A DNA stretch of 64,000 bases from NCBI RefSeq assembly GCF_021729015.1, contig NZ_JAJQQZ010000001.1, positions 868,001 to 932,000 on the forward strand, given 5' to 3'. Both the position numbers and the translations under genes were made by a program. Positions 54,323 through 63,274 of the stretch are shown piece by piece. The stretch's first letter is position 1, and each line of letters opens with the position of its first letter. The stretch is from Halobacterium rubrum. Its GTDB lineage: Archaea > Halobacteriota > Halobacteria > Halobacteriales > Halobacteriaceae. The notes under the pieces were generated by a model. That model had not been told where the DNA came from. It did no database searches and worked only from the letters and a program-made list of their open reading frames with translations.

Positions 54323-54787
54323 TCAGCCGTCCGAGTCGCCGTCGAGCACCACGGCGTCGGTCGCGGCGTGCCGCAGCGCGTCCGACCGGCCGTGTTCGCC
54401 CGGCGCGATGGCGAGCGTCCGCACGCCGCGCCGCTCGGCCTGTTCGAACACGGGCTTGAAGTCGGTGTCCCGGGACGCCACGGCGAGCACGTCCACGCCG
54501 TCGTCCAGCACCAGTTCCGTCGCGTCCACGGCGAGTTTCACGTCCACGTCGCCGCTCGTGACCCGCACGTCGTACCCCCGGGCCTCCCCGGCCTGGATGA
54601 GCGACGGCGTCGCGTGTTCGTCGAGGTAGAGCCGCGTCACCGCCAGCGGCCCGACTTCGCTCGCCGCCTCTCGCACGTCGTCCAGGTCCACGTCGAACTC
54701 CTCGCGGAGCACGTTCGGGCCGTCGACGAACAGCGCCACGCCGCCCGGCGTCTCGCCGTCCCCCAGCAGGTCCCGCAGTCGGTCCAT
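54323..54787 (-). CDS. NYN-domain protein (TIGR00288 type)
   Basis: 154 residues with a PIN-like fold. Conserved acids: ALFVDGPNVLREEFDVDLDD at the N-terminus, KLAVDATELVLDDGVDVLAV, and ASRDTDFKPVFEQAERRGVR. These form the three-aspartate site of NYN RNases. No extra RNA-binding domain. ATG at 54785-54787. Substrate unknown; ribonuclease function is inferred from the fold. Confidence 0.85.
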   Translation of the reverse strand: MDRLRDLLGDGETPGGVALFVDGPNVLREEFDVDLDDVREAASEVGPLAVTRLYLDEHATPSLIQAGEARGYDVRVTSGDVDVKLAVDATELVLDDGVDVLAVASRDTDFKPVFEQAERRGVRTLAIAPGEHGRSDALRHAATDAVVLDGDSDG

Positions 54788-55140
54788 ACTTCGGTTCGGG
54801 GGTCGCGAGCCAAGAGCGTGCCGGAACGACTGTCGCCCCGCACCCGTCGTGTCGCCGCCTGACGGGCGCCCCTCCCCGGTCGGCTGCGGCGATTCGACTG
54901 GAGACCCCCGGCGGTTCTGTACACCGAAATGTGGTGTACGCTCTGGCTGCGTTCCGACCGTAGAGTGAAGCCAAGCGACGGCTCACTGCCGGCACTCGCC
55001 GTCTCTGTCCTCTCCTGACCGGCCGCCGTTCGAGTGGCGACTCCGCGCTCCGGTTTGCAGGCGGTCGAGGCGAATACTCCGTGCCTCGACTCCGAGGCGA
55101 TTCACGAAAGCCTTACTTCCCGGGACGCGACGGGCCACGT
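54788..55140. other. Spacer upstream of gcvT
   Basis: No gene. It holds a perfect inverted repeat GTACACC-GAAATGT-GGTGTAC (54919-54939) and a weak TATA-like GCCTTACT at 55111-55118 about 26 bases before the gcvT ATG. Confidence 0.5.
54919..54939. promoter_or_regulatory. Inverted repeat GTACACC-N7-GGTGTAC
   Basis: A perfect 7-bp dyad, 200 bases before gcvT and 130 bases before the NYN gene. It shares TGTACAC and CGAAAT with the repeat over the trpD promoter, so both may be read by the same type of regulator. Function unproven. Confidence 0.4.
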
Positions 55141-56232
55141 ATGGGTCTTCGAACGCCGCCGCTGTACGGCCGACACGAGGACCGCGGCGCCTCCTTTACG
55201 GAGTTCGGCGGCTGGGACATGCCAGTCGACTTCGCGGGCATCCAGGAGGAACACGCCGCGGTCCGGGAGGCCGCGGGCATCTTCGACGTCTCCCACATGG
55301 GAGAGATCGAGGTGTCCGGGCCGGACGCCGAACGCCTGATGCAGCGGCTGACGACCAACGACGTGACGAGCCTCGACCCCGGCGACGCCCAGTACGCGGC
55401 CATCACCGACGAGGACGGCGTCATGGTCGACGACACCGTCGTCTACCGGACGCCCGACGACTGGGGGGACGCCGAGTTCCTGTTCGTCCCGAACGCCGGC
55501 CACGACGAGGCCGCCTACGACCGGTGGACGGACTACCGGGACGCACACGACCTCGCAGCGACCGTGGACAACGTCACCACCGACTACGGCATGGTGGCCG
55601 TCCAGGGCCCAGAAGCCCCGGACCTCGTCGCCGCCCGCGCGGGCGAGGACGTCCGAGACCTCTCGATGTTCGAGGCGGCGGGCGCCGAGGTCGCCGGCGT
55701 CGACTGCCTCGTCGCGAACACCGGCTACACGGGCGAGGCGGGCTTCGAGCTCGTGTTCCCCGCCGACGGCGCAGGCGCCGTCTGGGACGCGTTCGCGAAC
55801 GACTGCCAGCCCTGCGGGCTCGGCGCCCGCGACACCCTCCGGATGGAGTACGGCTTCCTGCTGTCCGGGCAGGACTTCCACCCCGAGGACGACCCCCGGA
55901 CGCCCCTCGAGGCCGGCATCTCGTTCGTCGTCGACCTCGACACCGAGTTCGTCGGCCGGGACGCCCTCGCGGCCCACCAGGACGCCGGCCTCGACCAGAC
56001 GTTCGTCGGCCTCACGCTCGACGAGCGCGGCGTCCCCCGCCACGGCTACGCCATCACCACGCCCGACGGCGAGGAGATCGGCGAGGTCACCAGCGGCACG
56101 ATGAGCCCGACGTTGAACGAACCAATCGGGCTCGGCTACGTCGACGCCGACTACGCCGAGGACGGCACCACCGTCCACGTCGACGTGCGCGGCACCGGCA
56201 AACAGGCAACCATCACCACCCCACCCTTCTAG
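55141..56232 (+). CDS. gcvT: Glycine cleavage system aminomethyltransferase (T protein)
   Basis: 363 residues. It transfers the methylene group to tetrahydrofolate. Family blocks: [33 protein letters not shown] (catalytic Asp/Met region), and [15 protein letters not shown]-terminal [20 protein letters not shown] and [19 protein letters not shown]. First gene of the gcv cluster; the ATG at 55141 is 30 bases past a TATA-like box. A dyad at 54919-54939 lies upstream. Confidence 0.93.
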   Translation: MGLRTPPLYGRHEDRGASFTEFGGWDMPVDFAGIQEEHAAVREAAGIFDVSHMGEIEVSGPDAERLMQRLTTNDVTSLDPGDAQYAAITDEDGVMVDDTVVYRTPDDWGDAEFLFVPNAGHDEAAYDRWTDYRDAHDLAATVDNVTTDYGMVAVQGPEAPDLVAARAGEDVRDLSMFEAAGAEVAGVDCLVANTGYTGEAGFELVFPADGAGAVWDAFANDCQPCGLGARDTLRMEYGFLLSGQDFHPEDDPRTPLEAGISFVVDLDTEFVGRDALAAHQDAGLDQTFVGLTLDERGVPRHGYAITTPDGEEIGEVTSGTMSPTLNEPIGLGYVDADYAEDGTTVHVDVRGTGKQATITTPPF

Positions 56233-56236
56233 ACCA

Positions 56237-56611
56237 ATGAGCTTCGACGTACCCGACGACCTGCAGTACCTCGAATCGCACGAGTGGATCGACCCCGAGA
56301 CCGGCCGCGTCGGCATCAGCGACTTCGCGCAGGACGAACTCGGCGACGTCGTCTTCGTCGAGCTGCCCGGCGTCGGCGACGACCTCGAGGCGGGCGGCGA
56401 GTTCGGCGTCGTCGAATCCATCAAGGCCGTCTCCGACATCTACGCCCCCGTCTCCGGCGAAGTCACCGCCGTCAACGAGGACCTCGCCGACCAGCCCGAG
56501 CTCGTCAACGAGGACCCCTTCGGCGACGGCTGGCTCGTCGAACTCGACTTCGACGACGCCGACCTCGAGGACACCCTCGACGCCGACGAGTACCACGACC
56601 AGATCGCCTGA
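56237..56611 (+). CDS. gcvH: Glycine cleavage system H protein
   Basis: 124 residues. The lipoylation site is Lys63 in [17 protein letters not shown]. Typical blocks: [20 protein letters not shown] (N), [29 protein letters not shown]. It shuttles aminomethyl between P, T and L proteins. The gap to gcvT is four bases, so these two form an operon. Confidence 0.95.
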   Translation: MSFDVPDDLQYLESHEWIDPETGRVGISDFAQDELGDVVFVELPGVGDDLEAGGEFGVVESIKAVSDIYAPVSGEVTAVNEDLADQPELVNEDPFGDGWLVELDFDDADLEDTLDADEYHDQIA

Positions 56612-56823
56612 GTCTCTCGTTTTCGCTGCGGGCGCGCTCAGGGCGTCCTCGCAGAAGCTACGCGAAACGAAGCTGTTCTCCGCCAACCCGCTCGTTCCGC
56701 CGCCGGTGTGCGCTCACGATGCCTTCGAACCGCTGGCCCGCTCGCGCTCGCGGTGGGCTGGCCAGCCGGCAGATACGTGCTGTCGGTCCGTCGGTCGCAA
56801 GAACCGTCACCTCACCCCTCGTC

Positions 56824-56863
56824 CGTGCCTAAGAGACTTGCAAATGGACTGGTTGTAGGCACG
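56824..56863. promoter_or_regulatory. 8-bp inverted repeat upstream of the gcvPA promoter
   Basis: CGTGCCTA and TAGGCACG separated by 24 bases, about 45 bases before the TATA box. It may be an operator. The spacing argues against a hairpin terminator since no U-run follows. Confidence 0.4.
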
Positions 56864-56906
56864 TTCGTGGACAGTCTCGGGGGTGAGGACGTTCCGGAAC
56901 CGGGAG

Positions 56907-56916
56907 TATCTTTAGC
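56907..56916 (+). promoter_or_regulatory. TATA box of gcvPA
   Basis: TATCTTTAGC, centred about 26 bases before the ATG at 56938, which opens a short upstream frame rather than gcvPA itself. Confidence 0.5.
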
Positions 56917-56937
56917 GCAGGGTCGTAACTTCCGGAT

Positions 56938-56994
56938 ATGAGAGCCACCGGAACCGTCGGCGGTGCACTCGGGGAGCGAGGGGGACACCGATGA
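56938..56994 (+). CDS. Possible leaderless upstream ORF of gcvPA
   Basis: ATG at 56938 lies about where transcription should begin. It opens 18 codons ([18 protein letters not shown]) and ends in a TGA (56992-56994) that overlaps the gcvPA ATG in the context CGATGAGC. This resembles the frame before nrdJ. A leaderless mini-cistron coupled to gcvPA is plausible; it could also be chance. Confidence 0.4.
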   Translation: MRATGTVGGALGERGGHR

Positions 56995-58316
56995 GCGGGA
57001 GCCCGTACGCGTCCCACAGTGAGGGGGACACCGAGGCGATGCTCGAGGCCGTCGGCGTCGACCGGGTCGAGGAACTGTTCGACGTCCCGGAGTCCGTGCG
57101 CTTCGAGGGCGAGTTCGGCATCGACGCCAAGTCCGAGCAGGCGGCGCTCCGGGAGACGAAGCGACGCCTCGCGGCCAACGACGACCTCACGGAGTTCCTC
57201 GGGCGCGGCCACTACGAGCACTACGTGCCGTCGCTCGTGGACAGCGTCTCGCAGCGCTCGGAGTTCATCACCTCGTACACGCAGTACCAGCCCGAGGTCA
57301 CGCAGGGCTTCCTGCAGGTCCTGTTCGAGTACCAGAGCCTGCTGGTCGAGCTGACGGGGCTCGGCGTCGCGAACTGCTCGATGTACGACGAGGCGACTGC
57401 GCTCGCCGAAGCCGCCCTGCTCGCCAAGCGCGTGCGGGCCGCCGACGGCGACCGCGTGCTCGTTCCCGAGTACGTCCGGGACAGCCACGTCAGCGTCCTC
57501 GAGAACTACACCGGCGGCTCCGAGGTCACCGTCGAGCGCTACGCCACCGAGGCCGGGAACGTCGACGTCGACGCCCTCGAGGCCGCGATGGCCGAGGACG
57601 TCGTGATGGTGTACGCCGAGAACCCGACGACGCTCGGCACCGTCGAGGAACAGCTGCACGCCGTCGGCGACCTCGCCGACAGCCACGACGCGCTGTTCTG
57701 TCTGGGCTCGGACCCGGTCGCGATGTCGATTCTCCAGCGGCCCGCCGACGTCGGCGCGGACGTCGTCGTCGGTGACGCCAGCGTGCTCGGGATGCCCACG
57801 AGCTACGGCACGGGGCTGGGCGTGTTCGCCACCCGCGAGGAGTTCCTCCGGCAGGTGCCCGGCCGGCTGGTCGGCGCCAGCGAGGACGACTCCGGCACGC
57901 GGGCGTTCACGCTCACGCTCCAGACCCGCGAGCAGCACATCCGCAAGGAGCGCGCCACGTCGAACATCTGCACGAACCAGGCGTGGGTCGCGCTCCGGGC
58001 CGCCATCCACGCCGCGTGGCTCGGTGCGGACGGCCTCGTCGACCTCGCCGAGCGCATGGTCGAACTGCCCCGCGACCTCGCTGCGAGCCTCGACGACGTC
58101 CGCGGCGTGACGGCGCCGATCCACGACGACCGCCACCACGTCCGGGAGTTCCAGGCGCGCACCGACCAGCCCGCGCCCGCCGTCGCCGACGACCTCGAAG
58201 CCGAGGGGTTCGCGGTGCACGCCGTCGACGACCACACCCTCCAGGTGTGTGTCACGGACGCGAACGAGCACGCTGCCGACGAGTTCGTCGCCGCGGTCAG
58301 GGAGGTGAGCGAGTGA
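56991..58316 (+). CDS. gcvPA: Glycine dehydrogenase (decarboxylating) subunit 1
   Basis: 441 residues. Alpha half of the split P protein, a PLP enzyme. Family sequences: [59 protein letters not shown], and [15 protein letters not shown]. It lacks the PLP lysine, which the B subunit provides. An RBS-like GAGGGGGAC precedes the ATG at 56991. It overlaps gcvPB by one base (TGATG). Confidence 0.95.
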   Translation: MSGSPYASHSEGDTEAMLEAVGVDRVEELFDVPESVRFEGEFGIDAKSEQAALRETKRRLAANDDLTEFLGRGHYEHYVPSLVDSVSQRSEFITSYTQYQPEVTQGFLQVLFEYQSLLVELTGLGVANCSMYDEATALAEAALLAKRVRAADGDRVLVPEYVRDSHVSVLENYTGGSEVTVERYATEAGNVDVDALEAAMAEDVVMVYAENPTTLGTVEEQLHAVGDLADSHDALFCLGSDPVAMSILQRPADVGADVVVGDASVLGMPTSYGTGLGVFATREEFLRQVPGRLVGASEDDSGTRAFTLTLQTREQHIRKERATSNICTNQAWVALRAAIHAAWLGADGLVDLAERMVELPRDLAASLDDVRGVTAPIHDDRHHVREFQARTDQPAPAVADDLEAEGFAVHAVDDHTLQVCVTDANEHAADEFVAAVREVSE

Positions 58317-59737
58317 TGGAGCACTACGACCAGGCACGCTACGGGCCCGCCGGCGAGGACACGAACGAGCCGCTGCTCAGCGAGAAAGACCAGACCACCG
58401 TCGAGGTCGACTCCTCGCTGCCCGACGACCTCACGCGCGACGAGGTCGAGCTACCGAGCCCCGAGGAGCCGGAACTGGCACGCCACTACGTCCGCCTGAG
58501 CCAGCAGAACTACGGCGTCGACTCCGGCCCGTACCCGCTGGGCTCCTGCACGATGAAGTACAACCCCCGGTTCACCGAGGAGGCCGCCGCCCTCCCCGAC
58601 GCTGCCGTCCACCCGGACCGCTCGGAGGACTCCCTGCAGGGCACCCTCGAACTGCTGGGCGACCTCCAGGATTACCTCGGTCGCATCGGCGGCATGGACG
58701 CCGTCACGCTCCAGCCGCCCGCGGGCGCCGCCGGCGAGTTCACGGGCATCCTCGTCGCCGAAGCCTACCACGAGGCCAACGACGAGGGCCACCGCGACGA
58801 GGTCATCGTCCCCGACGCCGCGCACGGCACGAACTTCGCGTCGGCCGCGCTCGGCGGCTACGACGTGGTCGAGATTCCGTCCGGCGACGACGGCCGCGTC
58901 GACCTCGAGGCGCTGGAGGCCGCACTCGGCGAGAACACGGCCGCACTGATGCTGACGAACCCGAACACGCTGGGGCTGTTCGAGCGCGACATCGAGACCA
59001 TCGCGGAGATGGTCCACGACGCCGGCGGGCTGCTGTACTACGACGGCGCGAACCTGAACGCGCTGCTGGGCCGCGCTCGCCCCGGCGACATGGGCTTCGA
59101 CATCATGCACTTCAACGTCCACAAGACGTTCGCCACGCCGCACGGCGGCGGCGGCCCGGGTGCGGGCCCAGTGGGCGTCACCGACGAACTGGCTGACTTC
59201 CTGCCGGACCCCCACGTCCGGGAGGGCGACGCCGGCGACTACGAGCTGTACACGCCAGAGCACTCGGTCGGGAAGGTCCACGGCTTCCAGGGGAACTGGC
59301 CGGTGCTCGTGAAGGCGTTCGCGTACATCGACCGGCTGGGCGACGACGGCCTCGCCGACGCCTCCGCGAAGGCCGTCCTGAACGCGAACTACCTCGCCGA
59401 ACAGCTCGACTACGAGATTCCGCTCGGGCCGTTCCACCACGAGTTCGTCGCGAGCGCGGGCGACCAGGACGCCGCCGACGTCGCCAAGCGCATGCTGGAC
59501 TACGGCGTCCACCCGCCGACCACGAAGTGGCCCGAACTCGTCGACGAGGCGCTGATGACCGAGCCGACGGAGGTCGAGACGAAAGACAACCTCGACGACC
59601 TCGCGGACGCCTTCAACGCCGTCGCCGCCGAGGACGACGAGACCCTCGAGTCGGCCCCGAACCGGACGACTGCGCGCCGCATCGACCAGACGACGGCCGC
59701 CCGCAATCCGCGGCTGTCCTGGCACGACCTCGAGTAG
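58316..59737 (+). CDS. gcvPB: Glycine dehydrogenase (decarboxylating) subunit 2
   Basis: 473 residues. The PLP-binding Lys270 is in MHFNVHKTFATPHGGGGPGA. Other typical blocks are YPLGSCTMKYNPR, TLQPPAGAAGEFTGIL, and YDGANLNALLGRARPGDMGF. With gcvPA it forms the tetrameric P protein that decarboxylates glycine. Last gene of the cluster; the L protein (lipoamide dehydrogenase) is not in this window. Confidence 0.95.
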   Translation: MEHYDQARYGPAGEDTNEPLLSEKDQTTVEVDSSLPDDLTRDEVELPSPEEPELARHYVRLSQQNYGVDSGPYPLGSCTMKYNPRFTEEAAALPDAAVHPDRSEDSLQGTLELLGDLQDYLGRIGGMDAVTLQPPAGAAGEFTGILVAEAYHEANDEGHRDEVIVPDAAHGTNFASAALGGYDVVEIPSGDDGRVDLEALEAALGENTAALMLTNPNTLGLFERDIETIAEMVHDAGGLLYYDGANLNALLGRARPGDMGFDIMHFNVHKTFATPHGGGGPGAGPVGVTDELADFLPDPHVREGDAGDYELYTPEHSVGKVHGFQGNWPVLVKAFAYIDRLGDDGLADASAKAVLNANYLAEQLDYEIPLGPFHHEFVASAGDQDAADVAKRMLDYGVHPPTTKWPELVDEALMTEPTEVETKDNLDDLADAFNAVAAEDDETLESAPNRTTARRIDQTTAARNPRLSWHDLE

Positions 59738-59811
59738 ACTGCCGGGACGGTCGGAGGCGCCCCTCTCGGAATCGCACTCCCCGACGCCGACACACGCACT
59801 CACTTACTCGC

Positions 59812-60300
59812 TCACTGGCTCGCGGTGTCGCCGCTGCTGTTCTCGGGGGTTTCGCCGTCCGTCTCGCTCTCTGGCGCCGACTCCTCGACGTGCACGGTGA
59901 CGTCGCCGTCGGCGGATACTGCGACCTCGACGGGCGTCTCCAGTCGGTTCTGTGAGGCGTGTGCCGACAGCTCCTCGTAGAGCACCGAGTACAGTTCCGG
60001 CCGGGGGTAGGCGACCGTGACATCGGCGTCGTCGCCGCGCGCGTACACCTCGTCGACGAGGTCGTCGAAGCTCTCGCCGGCCGGCGCCGTGAACCGGACG
60101 GGCGCCCGGATCGCCGCTACGAGGTCCAGCGTGCGCTGTGCCTTCTCGACGTTCGCGCGGGCCGCGCGCTCGACCGCGCTGACGTTCGAGTCCGTCGTCC
60201 CCAGCCTGTCGGCGATCTCCCGTTGCGTGTACCCCTGCTCCCGGAGTTCGAGGACCTCTACCTGCCGGTCGGTCAGCACCGTGTGCTCGGACGTGACCAC
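59812..60300 (-). CDS. Tfx-family transcriptional regulator
   Basis: 162 residues from a GTG. The N-terminal HTH is LTDRQVEVLELREQGYTQRE, IADRLGTTDSNVSAVERAAR, typical of the archaeal Tfx family that was first described for molybdenum-linked genes in methanogens. The C-terminal half (VAIRAPVRFTAPAGESFDDL) is a sensor domain; the acidic tail is disordered. It is divergent from a molybdate/tungstate-type ABC binding protein, which it probably regulates. The start lies a few bases from its expected transcription start. Confidence 0.88.
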   Translation of the reverse strand: MVTSEHTVLTDRQVEVLELREQGYTQREIADRLGTTDSNVSAVERAARANVEKAQRTLDLVAAIRAPVRFTAPAGESFDDLVDEVYARGDDADVTVAYPRPELYSVLYEELSAHASQNRLETPVEVAVSADGDVTVHVEESAPESETDGETPENSSGDTASQ

Positions 60301-60306
60301 GGCCAG

Positions 60307-60324
60307 TCAAACGAAACTGTTTGA
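60307..60324. promoter_or_regulatory. Inverted repeat TCAAAC-N6-GTTTGA in tfx/ABC promoter
   Basis: Perfect 6-bp arms around GAAACT, between the tfx start codon and the common A/T box. The right arm, CTGTTTGA (60317-60324), recurs at 60349-60356, so copies flank the TATA 32 bases apart, about three helical turns. Likely operator for the Tfx regulator; binding unproven. Confidence 0.55.
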
Positions 60325-60336
60325 GTTAATCTTATC
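60324..60336. promoter_or_regulatory. Shared TATA region of the divergent tfx and ABC operons
   Basis: GTTAATCTTATCG. On the plus strand the centre is about 28 bases before the GTG at 60362, and on the minus strand about 26-30 bases before the GTG at 60300. Both genes would use this one A/T box with leaderless transcripts. Confidence 0.5.
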
Positions 60337-60361
60337 GGGGAACCGAATCTGTTTGACTATC

Positions 60362-61294
60362 GTGGCTTCTGACTCGTCTCCGTCGAGACGGCGGTATCTG
60401 GCGGCCGCCGGAGCGACCGCGTTCGGCAGCCTCACTGGGTGCCTCTCGGGCTCGGGGTCGCCGGTGAGCGTGCTGGCAGCCGGCAGCCTCGCCAGCACCT
60501 TCGAGGACCACGTCGGCCCGGCGTTCGAACGGGAGACCGACTACCGGGTCCACGGCGAGTACCACGGGTCGGCCGCACTGCTGCGGATGGTCGAGGACCG
60601 GACGAAACACCCCGACGTCGTCGTCAGCGCCGACGCCACGCTCCTCCGCGACCGGCTCTACGGCGACCACGTCGACTGGGACGTCGAGTTCGCGTCCAAC
60701 AGCATCGGGCTCTGCTACAACCCATCGACCCTTCTCGGTGACCGCCTCGAATCCGGCGTGCCGTGGTGGGAGGCCGCTCGCGACGCCGATGACGGCGACC
60801 TCGCCATCGGCGACCCGGAGCTCGACCCGCTGGGATACCGCGCGCTGATGGCGTTCGAGCTCGCAGAGCAGGAACACGGTGTGGCCGGCCTCCGGGACGA
60901 CCTCGCGGCCGCAGCCTACCGGGAGCCCGACGAGCCACAGCTCCTCCTCGGGGTCGAGACGGGCGCCCGCGCCGGCGCGGTCGTCTACGAGAACATGGCC
61001 GCCGACCACGACCTCCCGTTCGTCGGCTTCCCCGACGCCTACGACTTCTCCGACCCCGGACTCGCCGACCACTACGCCACCGCCACGTACACCACGAGCG
61101 ACGGCTACGTCACCCGGGGCCGCCCGATTCTCTACGCAGCGACAGTTCCTAGCGGTGCCGACTCGCCGGCCGCCGGCCGCGCGTTCGTGGACTTTCTCAC
61201 CGACGCGTCCGTCGTCCTGATCGAAGCCGGGCTGGCTGTCGCCGGCGGCCTCCCGCGGTCGAACGCCAGCCCGCCATCGGGGGTGGACGTGTGA
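60362..61294 (+). CDS. Molybdate/tungstate-type ABC transporter substrate-binding lipoprotein
   Basis: 310 residues from a GTG. A Tat signal (SPSRRRYLAAAGATAFGSLT) ends in the lipobox LTGC, so it is lipid-anchored. The mature domain begins VSVLAAGSLASTFEDHVGPA and contains YHGSAALLRMVEDR, DVVVSADATLL and FASNSIGLCYNP, as in WtpA/ModA-type oxyanion binders. Ligand (molybdate, tungstate) is inferred from family and from the adjacent Tfx regulator. It overlaps the permease start by four bases. Confidence 0.85.
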   Translation: MASDSSPSRRRYLAAAGATAFGSLTGCLSGSGSPVSVLAAGSLASTFEDHVGPAFERETDYRVHGEYHGSAALLRMVEDRTKHPDVVVSADATLLRDRLYGDHVDWDVEFASNSIGLCYNPSTLLGDRLESGVPWWEAARDADDGDLAIGDPELDPLGYRALMAFELAEQEHGVAGLRDDLAAAAYREPDEPQLLLGVETGARAGAVVYENMAADHDLPFVGFPDAYDFSDPGLADHYATATYTTSDGYVTRGRPILYAATVPSGADSPAAGRAFVDFLTDASVVLIEAGLAVAGGLPRSNASPPSGVDV

Positions 61295-62109
61295 CCAGCG
61301 CTGGCGACACCGGGCCACCGGTGGGGGACCGCTCGCTCCGCCACCTGCTCCCGGCGGCACTCGGCGCACTGCTGGTCGTCTACCTCCTCGTCCCGTTCGC
61401 TGCCTTCCTCGCCCGGACCGGAACCGCCGACGTCGTCGCGCGACTCGCGTCGCCGGACGCCCACGCAGCGATCCGGAACTCCCTGGTCGCAGCCACCGCT
61501 TCGACGGCCATCGCGACCGTCCTCGGGGTGCCGCTCGCGTACGCGCTCGCGAGGACGAACTTCCCCGGGAAGCGGCTCGTCGAGGGCGTCGTCGTGTTAC
61601 CGCTGGTCGTCCCGCCGGTCGTCGGCGGCGCCATGGTGTTGACGGCCGTCGGTCGGTTCACGCCGCTGGGCGCGTGGGCGGCTGCCGCCGGCGTGCCGCT
61701 CACGGACAGCCTGTTCGGCGTCGTCCTCGCGCAGACGTTCGTCGCCTCGCCGTTCCTCGTGCTCGCGGCGCGCTCCGGGTTCGACACTGTCGACGAGCGG
61801 TTCGAGGACGCCTCGAGGTCTCTCGGGAGCGGCCCGCTTGCGACATTCTGGCGCGTCTCGCTCCCGCTCGCGCGCCCGGCGGTCCTCGCCGGCGTCGTGT
61901 TGACGTTCGCGCGTGCGCTCGGCGAGTTCGGCGCGACGATGATGGTGGCGTACAACCCCCGGACCATCCCCACCCGCATCTGGGTGGCCTTTCTCGGCGG
62001 CGGCATCGACGCCGTCGTCCCGCTGGCGCTGGCCCTGCTGGCGGTGGCGCTGTTCGTCGTCGTCGGTGTGCAGTGGCTCGGCCGACTGCCCACCGCAGCT
62101 GACCAGTGA
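61291..62109 (+). CDS. Molybdate/tungstate-type ABC transporter permease
   Basis: 272 residues from a GTG overlapping the binding-protein stop. Six transmembrane helices. Core blocks: NSLVAATASTAIATVLGVPL, LPLVVPPVVGGAMVL, and EAA loop SRSLGSGPLATFWRVSLPLA, followed by ALGEFGATMMVAYNPRTIPT. WtpB/ModB type. The operon ends here, with no ATPase gene following in the window. Confidence 0.88.
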   Translation: MTSAGDTGPPVGDRSLRHLLPAALGALLVVYLLVPFAAFLARTGTADVVARLASPDAHAAIRNSLVAATASTAIATVLGVPLAYALARTNFPGKRLVEGVVVLPLVVPPVVGGAMVLTAVGRFTPLGAWAAAAGVPLTDSLFGVVLAQTFVASPFLVLAARSGFDTVDERFEDASRSLGSGPLATFWRVSLPLARPAVLAGVVLTFARALGEFGATMMVAYNPRTIPTRIWVAFLGGGIDAVVPLALALLAVALFVVVGVQWLGRLPTAADQ

Positions 62110-62642
62110 TGGCCCGGTTGCTGACTGCTGCCCGGACAGACTGAACCCTTCTCGATAGGTACGAGACGTGCCGAGCGGCTCGTTTCGCCCGATTTCTCCG
62201 TCGCCGCGAGTGCTCCACTTTCTATATCGCAATATATGGTTTATTAGTTTCTCCTCCTCCTCCACACCGTTGCCAAAATATAACTCGAATAGCACTTGCG
62301 TTGCGCTCGGCCGTCAAGCACGGCCGCAGCTGGGGTGTCCGGGCGACGTGGGTCTGGGAGCGCCACCGAGTCCTCTCAGTGCGGGTAGTCGCGAGCCGGG
62401 CAAACCCCCGGGGGCGAGACAGGGCCGCCCCTGCAGGACCCCCCAATTCGCGCGGGTTCACTGTCGCGACCCTCGAAACACCCGGTCGAGCACTGCGTAA
62501 CTGCCTTCGATGGCCGCGCTCACGTCGGCGCGAACCCAGGGGGAGCGGGGTGGAGAACAGGGGTGCAGCCAGACCGCGCGCGCCGCAGTGGTCAGGGCCT
62601 CGGGCCGGGGGCGTCCACCGATCCAGAGAGTCGCGCGGGCAG
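62110..62642. other. Gene-free region after the ABC permease
   Basis: About 530 bases. The first 180 are unusually A/T-rich (CTATATCGCAATATATGG near 62222) with a CT-rich run at 62253-62263. No start-to-stop frame is convincing. A weak open frame on the minus strand (62458-62640) has coding-like third positions but no start codon. The wtpC-type ATPase one would expect is not there. Confidence 0.5.
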
Positions 62643-62810
62643 TTACGCGGTCGCCGAGGTGATGTCGCCGCCGATGCGGATGAAGCCGTAGTCGCACTCG
62701 GGGCAGGACCACTTCGTCTTCAGGCCGAGGTGGAGACTCGTGGCGGCAGTCCGGTAGAAGTTGCGTTCCTCGCCGCAGTTCGGGCAGTCGTGGTCGAGTT
62801 CGGTCGCCAT
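62643..62810 (-). CDS. Small zinc beta-ribbon protein
   Basis: 55 residues with CPNCGEERNF and CPECDYGF, two CPxC knuckles for one zinc ion. The middle HLGLKTKWS is basic. The ending DYGFIRIGGDI is one I associate with a widespread haloarchaeal zinc beta-ribbon family. The ATG at 62808-62810 fits. No assigned function. Confidence 0.75.
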   Translation of the reverse strand: MATELDHDCPNCGEERNFYRTAATSLHLGLKTKWSCPECDYGFIRIGGDITSATA

Positions 62811-62978
62811 ACGTCGACGTCCCCGAGCCAGCCAATTCAACGTACTGATTTCCGGGAATCGAGGGACGCCGCCCCTCAATAAATCGTATATGACGATATT
62901 GAATCGGCTGGTCGCTGCAACCGCTCGCCCACCCGGTGTCTGCAGTAGAACCTTCCCACAGCGCCGCGAACGTCCGGT

Positions 62979-63257
62979 ATGACGAACGCTGACGCGGTCC
63001 GCGTCTGGCTCGTGGAGCGAACCTACTCGGACGACGAGCAGAACCTCATCATCCTGACGTACGCGACCACGGACGGCGACCAGTACTTCCGGAAGGAGCG
63101 CGCGCTCACGAGCTTCAGCGACACGCGCGAGACGACGGCGGCCGTGGACGCGGCCCCGGAGAACCTCGGGGCGGTCGACGACCCCGAACTGCGGGAGCGC
63201 TACGCTGCCGAGGCACAGCGGATGGCCGACGAGCACGACCCCGACGACGCGATCTGA
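62979..63257 (+). CDS. Conserved small haloarchaeal protein
   Basis: 92 residues: MTNADAVRVWLVERTYSDDE, NLIILTYATTDGDQYFRKER, ALTSFSDTRETTAAVDAAPE. A beta-hairpin-rich start, helical end, soluble and acidic. Family not recognised. ATG at 62979. Convergent with cbiZ. Confidence 0.65.
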   Translation: MTNADAVRVWLVERTYSDDEQNLIILTYATTDGDQYFRKERALTSFSDTRETTAAVDAAPENLGAVDDPELRERYAAEAQRMADEHDPDDAI

Positions 63258-63274
63258 GGGGCGACGCGGCGTCG

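Larger units (their letters stand above)
56612..56937. other. Spacer between gcvH and gcvPA with own promoter
   Basis: No gene. It contains an 8-bp inverted repeat (56824-56831 and 56856-56863, CGTGCCTA/TAGGCACG), a palindrome at 56754-56765 (GGCTGGCCAGCC), and the TATA box TATCTTTAGC at 56907-56916. So gcvPA-gcvPB are transcribed separately from gcvTH. Confidence 0.5.

Noticed and set aside
56612-56937. Glycine riboswitch before gcvPA
   Set aside because: No tandem aptamer signature is visible, and the candidate region lies upstream of the likely transcription start.
62458-62640. Gene on the minus strand after the zinc beta-ribbon protein
   Set aside because: Third positions look coding, but there is no start codon after the upstream stop and no family resemblance.
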